A DNA stretch of 64,000 nt, taken from NCBI GenBank assembly GCA_964017195.1, contig OZ024889.1, positions 56,856,074-56,920,073 on the forward strand, given 5' to 3'. Made by a program: the position numbers and the translations under genes. The notes under the pieces were generated by a model. The model was not told where the DNA came from and did not search any database. It saw only the letters and a program-made list of their open reading frames with translations. Positions 52,201-61,200 of the stretch are shown here, in pieces. Position 1 is the stretch's first letter, and every line of letters starts with the position of its first letter. The DNA comes from Siderastrea radians (taxonomy: Eukaryota; Cnidaria; Anthozoa; Scleractinia; Rhizangiidae).

Positions 52201-55200
52201 TTTCACCCCCCATACGATGGACAATGCCTCCTTGTCAATCTGGGCGTACTTGCGTTCTGTCTTGGTCAACGATCGGGACGCAAAAGCTACTGGCCTTTCG
52301 CTGCCATCAGGCATGACGTGTGAAAGAACCGCACTGATGCCGGTTGGTGAAGCATCGCATGCAAGCCTAACTGGTAACGCTGGATCATAATGCGTTAGCA
52401 CCTGCTCAGATGTAATCAGGCGCTTAGCCTCTGTGAAGGCTTGCTCGCACTGTTCAGTCCACTGCCATTCGCTGTTTTGCTCTAACAACTGGTGAAGTGG
52501 GTGGAGAACTGTGGATGCATTAGGCAAGAAGCGGTTGTAATAGTTAACGAGCCCTAAAAATGAGCGAAGCTGTGACACATTCTCAGGTCTTGGCGCGCTA
52601 ACTACTGCCTCAATCTTCTCTTGTGTCTTGTGGAGACCTTCTCTGTCGATCTCATGCCCACAGAACTGAACTCGATCCCTGAAGAACTCGCACTTCTCTT
52701 TGTTGGCCTTCAGACCCGCGTCTTGCAGTCGCTTAAACACGCTCTCTAAATTCTCCAAATGCTCTTCATCGGTTTTGCCCGAGACGATCATGTCATCGAG
52801 GATACACTGGGTGCCAGGTATCCCCTGTAATACCTGGTCTATGGCACGTTGCCAAATTGCTGGACTTGAAGTAACGCCAAAAACTAACCGATTGTATTGA
52901 AAAAGACCCTTGTGCGTATTGATCGTGAGGTATTTCTTGGATTCCTCTGTTACTTCCATCTGGTGATAAGCTTGGCGTAGATCAAGTTTGCTAAAATGTT
53001 TTCCCCCAGCCAAATTCGCAAAAATATCCTCTATGCGCGGCAGAGGATACTGTTCTGCAAGAAGAACTGGATTGACCGAGACCTTGAAATCGCCACAGAC
53101 GCGCACTGATCCATTTCGCTTAACTACCGGGACAATCGGGGTAGCCCATTCACTGTATTCTACCTTAGACAGAATACCGTCCTCCTCTAAACGTGTCAAT
53201 TCTGCTTCTACCCTGGGGCGAAGTGCATATGGAACTTGACGTGGCTTATGAAAGCTAGGCTGGCAGCCCTCCTCAACTTTTAAATCAGCCTTGTGGCCTT
53301 TAAGTGTGCCTACGCCCTCAGAAAATACAGACTCGTATTTCTGCAACAACTGATCCACTTTGTGCTGCATGACCCCTTCTGGTGTCTGGCTAAGCTTAAG
53401 GGCTTTGATTTCACCCCAGTCCAGCTGAATTTTGGAGAGCCAGTCACGCCCAAACAATGCTGGCCCTGGTGTCTCAACCACTTGTAGGGTTAACTCCTTT
53501 TCTTGGCCCTTAAACTTAACAATACACTTCATCTCTCCCTTAGGCGTTATTTTCTGCCCAGTGTATGTCTTAAGTGTGACATGGCTCTTTGCTAGTTTCA
53601 CGTGACCAAAATGTTCCTGATACTGTTTGTATGGGAGTACAGACACAGCTGAACCTGTGTCTAGTTCCATCTTGACCACCCTTCCCTGTACTTCGGGGCT
53701 GACCCATATCACATGATCCTTGTCACTCACGTTATTAACCTCAAGGGATCCTAAGTAGTCATCGCTGTCTCCGTCATCACTGTCCACATAATTTACTGGA
53801 GGTCGGGCAGCTTGTGTCTCCCTTTTCTTGGATTTACAAGCCCTCACAATATGGCCGGTCTTGATACAGTGGTGACATTTTTCCCTTTTGTACGGACAAC
53901 TTTTATGATCATGATTTCCGAAACAACGGTAGCAACTTTGATCACCTGGCTCTTTAGGGGATGGGGAACTCTTTTTCTCTGAAGGTCTAGCTTCCTTCTT
54001 AGGTTTAAGCTTCTTGTTTGGCCTTGACTTGGATAACAAATCAACTGGGTTTGACTCTTTACCCCCCTGGATAGCTTCAACATCCTTGTAAGATTGCTCA
54101 ATAGCGATGCATTTCGCTACAGCAATGTCAAATGTCAGTTCCTCGAGTTTGAGTTTCAAAAGCTCTGACATCATTCTCTTATCTCGAATACCCGAAACCA
54201 ATCTATCTCTGAGCCTTTCCACTCGCATGGCATCATTAAACTTGCAATCAGTAGCTAGATGCTTTAGAACAGCAACATACTGACTCACCGTTTCTCCTGC
54301 GTTTCGCGCTCGGTTGTCAAACTCATACCTGGCGACTAGAGCAGATTTCTGGGGCTTCAATTGCTTCTGGAGACGCTCTACGATCGTGTCATACGTGAGA
54401 GAATCTTCTCTTAACAATGTCGGGGCCACCAAATCTTTCGCCAGCTGGTACGTTTCGGTGGGAAGATTAGTTAACAGGACGGCTTTCTTCTGTTTCGAGT
54501 CGGTCACTCCATTGGCCACGAAGAAGAATTCTAGCTGTTCTGCATACGCTTCGAAGTCGGTTCCCACTGCGAACTTCTGAACTTTTCCGATGTTCCGAAC
54601 CGGATTTTGTGCCGCATCAGTCTCGGTTGGCATCTTGAGACGTCGTGTGGATCTTGTTTAGGAATTTCTTTCACTTTTTCCGCTGTAAAATAACCCTAAG
54701 ATCCCGTTCTCGTCGCCAAAATTGTCATGTATTGACAAGAGATCTAGGAACGCACCCGGACAACATGGCGGTTCACTGCAAACACGTTTTATTCAATCCA
54801 TGCGCGCGCATGTAATTACTATATATGGTAAACGCACAGGGAGACCATAACAGATATGATCAAGGCCACTTTGTAGACACACTCAAAATATTAAAACGGG
54901 AACTGCTACGCAATAGATCGCGTGTCAAAACATCGGGGCCCTGTTATGCGACATGCTATTTTCAGCGTTGTTGACAGGTGACTGTCAACACATGATTAGA
55001 GAAAATTAATGCCACAAATCTTTTTTCGTCCATAACTTTGCGTAGAAACAATCTTTTTTTCTGAAACTTTTTGTAAAAGAGAGGTTTGAATAATATCTAT
55101 CTGAAAATGACAGAAGTGTATTTTTCGAAAACATGGTCAATTTTGGGGTACCATGATACCTTAACCTTAGGAAACATTTAACCCTAAGCCCATGTTAACC

Positions 55201-58200
55201 CTAGCTCAAATTTAACCCTAAGTACACCGTAACCCTAGGAAAAATTTAACCCTAAGCACACCGTAACCCGAGGTCAAATTTAACCTTAAGCACACCTTAA
55301 CCCTAGCTCAAATTTAAGCCTAAACACACCGTAACCCTAGCACAAATTTAACCCTAAGTGCACCGTAACCCTAGCTCAAATTTGACCCTTAGTGCACCTT
55401 AACCCTCACTCAAATTTAACCCTAATTAAGTGTGCTATTAAATGTGAACCCCAAGGTCAGTCTTACCTGTGAGTTATTTGGTGATAAAGGGATTTTTCTC
55501 CTTAAAAAGTGTTTTTCATAGCTCTGTTTAACTAGGTAAATCAGTTTATCATTCAAATATACAACTGTGTATACAGCTGTATATATCCTGGTAGAAATCC
55601 TATACAGGATCCTACAGGATTTTCTAGGATCCTGTAAGTTCACACAGGATCCTACCCAGGATCCTGTAACTACTCAGGATCCTGTAAAGTCTTGGATCCT
55701 GTTTAGGATCCTATAGGATCTTGTTTAGGATCCTGTAGGATCCTATAGGATCATAATTATTCTAGGATCTTGCTTAGGATCCTGTAGGATCCTATAGGAT
55801 CTTAAACAGGATCCTACAGGATCCTATATTAGCATACTATAGGATCCTAAACAAGATCCTATAGGATCCTACAGGATCCTACAGGATCTTATATAGGATC
55901 TTATCAGGATCCTGGTTAAGATCCTACAGGATCCTGTTAGGATCCTATTAGGATCTTATTAGGATCCTGGGCAGAATTTTTACCAGGGAAAAGGAAAACT
56001 AATATTAGAGCAGCACAGACAATCAAAAAATTAAAAAAACTTTGATTTCCATTAGGATTGCACCATGTACACTAAGTGAACTGAATTACGATATAAATCA
56101 AAGTTGTAGTTGCAAAATGGTGATAAGCAACCCATATCTTGTTCTTTTCTAGTGGATTAACAGCACAGCTGTAGTTTCATTATTTTCAAATTATTTTGGG
56201 TAGTTCGAGCCTCCCCTCTCTTTTGAGATACTCCCTCTAATGCCCCCTGCCTCATCAAGGCCCATACATGGAAATAGTATTTGAACACTTAACCAATTCA
56301 ATGACTCAAGAATGGTTAAGCTTTAAATGGGGAAAATTCTCATTTTTACAACAGTTATATTAATTGACAAACAGTACAATATTATCCAACCAAGGAATGA
56401 AATCAATGTGAACGAACCAAAGCTAAAAAGAATCTTGAAGATTTCTAATGTGGCATGCAATTTCCGCATAGGGCAAAAAGCAGTAAGAGTTGTTCGTTAA
56501 TAACTTGTGTCCAGGTGAAACTCACATGTCAGAGAATTTCATAAATGCTGAAGTAAACCTAGAATTAAGCTGACACCAATTGCACACCTAACCTACAATG
56601 TAGCTAGACTATCAAAGGAGGTTTGCTGAACACCTACCAGTGTTTGGTCTAACAAGTAGATAAAGGCCATCAACCTGGGCAATGACTGGCTCTGAATACA
56701 GGTTTTTCCATGGAATCTTTAACACAAGCTTGCCTATAGGTATAACATCAAACAAAATATTTTATGAAAAGAATGAAACAACTCTCTTAAGTCGAATACT
56801 CAGAAAAAATTCGGAGTCCTCCCAACAGGAGTCGAACCCATGACCTTCCAGGTGCAGGATGGATGCTCTAACCACTGCGCTATGGGGGACTCATGGTGAG
56901 CGAGGCCATACCACTAGGTTCAATGTTACATTATTAATCATGATAATTAATTTTTGTGCACATGCAAAAAACAACTGCCCTGCTGTTATTACATGTAAGT
57001 TTTGAGTTACACATTTCTATGATCTACACATACACACTCATAAAAAACTCATTACAAGTATAGAGACCATACACTGTTAACAGTTAAGATCACCCTCCTA
57101 CCGTCAAGGTCCCATCAAGAATACACAGCTGTAACGGTTGTTATGGGTTACAGAGAATAATACATGACCACCCTTCCCTGCTGGGCACAGAATGGCCAAG
57201 AAAGAGGGAAATGAATTTGGTCAGAGGGGTTGAGCTGAGATAAAGTAAGCAAAAAGCTTCTATTTGCACGCTCTGTGACACTGCGCATAAAAAGGAACCA
57301 TGATGATAACCCTTCCCTGTTGGATGAAATGTTTTCACCTTGTGTTTTGCAAGGTTACCCACAGCAACTTTCCTTTTGTACTCATTAATACACCTGAACA
57401 GAGAGAAACAGCACACTGTGGAGCAAAGTGTCATGTATAGGCAGAGTGAACCAATGCAATGCACATATTTTACATTCAACTTACCTAAAAACATGTTCCC
57501 AATTTGTGCAAACTGAATTTATACAGGAAATTTACCTGCCTTGCTACCAGCCCCTCACCATTTCTCCTTCCCCCAAAGAGGGGGGGGGGGGGGAGGAGTA
57601 AAAAAACTGTCCTTTGTTGGATCTCCCCAAACAGTTGGGTATCACTAGACCCCATCCTAATGGTGGGGTAATAAACTTAAACATGGCCATCTAATCCAAC
57701 AAGAACAGAGATTGGGAAGGCAAAACAGACATATGGGCCTATGGCCCCTGGCTTTCAAAAGTTATGGGCCATTTCTAAAAAGTATGGGCCATGGCAGTAA
57801 TGGGATGGGCCAGAAGTTCATGAAAAGAAATATTGGTATTTTAGTAAGAGATGTAACTTTTGATAGTGTATCATACAGCATCTTGCAGTTAACATTAAAA
57901 TGAAATTATAGTTGTATTCAGGTTTTACTTTAATCAATCAAACTCAACAGCTGTTCACTGGGCACCATCTAATTTAAGAACCTTTTTTTTTGGGGGGGGG
58001 GAGCATTATCCGAGGGCCAAAGTACACAAAATAAACAATCATGGCGGCCGATGAAAATCTCGTTTGGAGGCTGAGTCCGAGCAAAGGTCTGGAGACGAAA
58101 ATAAACGCACACACTAGATCGTCCATCGAAAACGAAGATAAAAGTCGATGCAGTGATCGATATTTCGTTTTTTATTTATCACAACAGTAGAAATTACACA

Positions 58201-61200
58201 AGCAGAAAGGCTTATTGCAAAATATTCAGTAAGATTTCCGTATAACCCCATACATTAATTACATATGTATGCGCTATTGTTTTGCTTATGGAATTCTGTT
58301 GTTTTGGCTTTTGTTTCAGTTTTGAGAACGGTATGCATAACTAATGTATGGGGTTATACGGAAATCTTTCCAAATATTCTACATCTGACACACCATTATG
58401 CGGCTCGGACGCATCTTGGGCCCCGTAAGTAGTTTTATAATACGTCATTTTCTTTACTTATGCGCCATACGCATATGGCGCACATCCTTCCCAATCTCTG
58501 CAAGAAGCTCAACCCCTGTATGAAGCTTTACTTTTGCAACAGGAAAAACCATTGCAAATGGCGACCACTGAAAAGCCAACACTTAGCACCACTGGCCATT
58601 CTGTGTCTTAATTCAGCTCTTGTCTGTCTCCAAACAAGGAGAGAGACAAGTTTTCAAGCACGACAAGAGAACAACGTTTTGTCCATTTGACCAGTGAGAG
58701 AGGTAAAGTCTTAACAAGCACAGTGGCTTGCAAATGTCAGAGCTTACATGTATGTATCATCACGGTTTTTGTAATACAAAGTGACTAGCAACATTATTCT
58801 CCACCCCACCTCCCCTTAATAGGATCCTAGTCCATTGCAGGCTTACCCCCAGCAGTATGTCACTGGTACCCATTTTATGGCAATAAAAACCTAAAAAATT
58901 ATGGTCCAGTTTTGTTCAAAGACACTACACTAGTGCACTAGGGGTTTTGGCTATGGAAATGGGTGACTACTTAAAAATATTGCACCAACATTTTCCAAGT
59001 TCTGGGGGTGTGTCTTGCAAAAATTCTTAGCTAAAGACTTATCGTTGATTCCCATCCTTGCAAAAATTTGCATTATATCTTTCCCTTGGTGTTCTCCATG
59101 TAGGAGCATTTTTGTGTCCGGTGCTACCTGTATATCACAATTTTAGCAGAGTTTTGACCGAACGCCAGCATAATCTGGGTGGCCCAGGGAGTTACTCTGG
59201 AATTCAAGTGACGGAGAGGTGCGAATGGGGACATAAATTAAACCCCCCAAAAATCCCTTGGGCTTGAAGCAAAACCCAAAAACATCCCCTGGACCAAAAT
59301 AAACTAAACCTCCCCCGAAAAATCCTGAAATTGTGAATTTCAAATCCCAAAAAATCCTTTGCACCTCCCCGTCATTTGAAATCTGAAGTACCCCCCCCCC
59401 CAGGGATGGGTGACATAGCCTCTTTAAAGCCACGGCTACACGAGCGATTTTTGCTTGCGATGGTGATGCGATTTTTTTGAAAATTGTCGCGTCACCAGCG
59501 CGCGGAGAAAATCGCATGTGTAGCCACCCTCGCACAGGTGATGCAACAGATGAAAAAATTGCAGAAAAAAATCGCGAGAAATTCAATGAGTTGAATTTTT
59601 TGCGACTAAATCACGGACTTGTCAGAGGGTGGCTACACAGGCGATTTTCGCCGTGGGCTGGCGACGCGACAATTTCAAAAAAATCGCATCACCATCGCAA
59701 GCAAAAAATCGCTCGTGTAGCCGCGGCTTAAATTTCCAACTGTCTAGCTACTATAATTATGCACGTAAAGAAACAAAAGAAAAAACATGTTACCTAAGTG
59801 ACCACGAAGAACCTTAACAGGCAAATCAAGATCATCCTAAAAAGAGAATCAAAAACAAAAGTCAGCTACTGTAGGACAAAGAATAGACAGGGAGTTCATT
59901 TGAACTGCAGCAGCTTCTATTGATAGAGCTATCAGGATTTTATTTGGGTCACAGATGCGACATTTTATTTCCAGTGAGTTGAGTTGCTGTAACATTTAGT
60001 ACTTTGATACAATACGTTTACAAAATCAATCAAATTAATAAATCATTTACTTGAATCAAGAACGAGTGAATGATCAAAATTTTACCTTGAGAATTACTTG
60101 CAATTTTAAGAACTCAGGACTCAATCTTCGGCTTCGAAGGGTAGGCGTTACCGGTAAAAAACTGATTTTCCAGCCTTCACAACATTGGAAATGCTTTTTA
60201 CTGCATTTGTCCTTCAGCTTCTCGTTTGCAGCATTTTGCATTTTTCTGAGTTCATCATCCAAGGTTTATGGATTTGTGGTTTTGATCATAATTTTTTCTT
60301 TCTTTATTTTTCCAAACTGGTTTTTGGTTTGAAGATTAAAACCATAAGATTTTGATTTTTATTTCCCTTATTCCAGATTATGATGCTAGACAAACTGTAA
60401 ATGCTCTGATATTAATTTTACTCTCCCTTAAAAGATGAATACATAGAAACTTTTTCCACTGATCACTTGTTTGTGGACGTTAAGTATTGCACTATCCATA
60501 AATGAACATGATTTCTCAGTTCTTTGTGATGACATGTAGCAAGAGATTTCTCACAGTTAAGCAGAACAGGGGCCCATTTCTCGAAACTCCCAATAACTTT
60601 TTGGGCCTGAAAACTATTATAGGTGCATAATATTCTCTACTATATCTATACGAGTTTTATTGATTTTGAAAGGTAAATTTTTACTTTTATAAATTCGTGA
60701 AGCATATTGCTAAGTTTGTGCCAATAATTGCCATTAGCTGACAAATAAATGAGCTCGAAAAAATTCTTACTGGGCCCGGAAAGTTATCGGGAGTTTTTCA
60801 AGAAACGGGCCCCTGGACACAAAAAAATAGCATTGATCAGTTCATGCAGATCTTTCATTGTAGTTCAGTTTTCATTCAGCAAACTTGCATGTTGGTTTGA
60901 TTTTAGTGAATTGTTTATTCATGTATTAAATAAGATGACAGTTCAATGCATCTCAAAGGTCCCATTGCCAAGAAAAAGAGGTCCTTACAAAATTTTAACA
61001 ACAACATATATAGTTATTTATTTTTTCAGTTTCTAAAATGCCCCAAATCCTTCCTACTTCACAGTGACTGGGAAAACAACTAAGACACAATTCAAGCAAG
61101 ACTTCAAGCCAAAGAGCAAAGCCATGTGGATCAAAACAAAACATCAGATGTCATGACTGGCTGACTGTCATGTCCACAAGTTTAGTCATAGACCACTAGC

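Larger units (their letters stand above)
50294..54852 (-). mobile_element. Intact Ty3/Gypsy LTR retrotransposon
   Basis: 4,559 bp between two 130-bp LTRs that look identical, with target duplication GATAT (50289-50293 and 54853-54857). In its own orientation: 5' LTR (right), primer-binding site starting TGGCGACGAGAACGGGA, one gag-pol frame, purine tract GTGGAGGAAA, 3' LTR (left). No stop codon in the frame. Identical LTRs imply a very recent insertion. It lies in VPS13 sense orientation. Confidence 0.97.
49023..55160. mobile_element. TTAA-flanked element (about 1.57 kb) split by a Gypsy insertion
   Basis: Ends GGTATCAGGGTACCCCAAA and TTTGGGGTACCATGATACC, flanked by TTAA (49019-49022, 55161-55164) within the minisatellite. 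Without the Gypsy it spans 49023-50293 plus 54858-55160. A 38-bp tandem duplication lies at 49469-49545. No transposase recognised. GG ends plus TTAA suggest Kolobok-like; only about 20 bp of the ends are inverted. Confidence 0.8.

Noticed and set aside
50729..54580. Plus-strand and secondary-frame ORFs across the Gypsy element
   Set aside because: They are shadows of the 1,357-codon gag-pol frame.
55161..55440. Internal telomere-like repeat (AACCCTAA)
   Set aside because: The unit is about 32 bp with TTTAACCCTAA once or twice per unit, not a tandem hexamer TTAGGG array.
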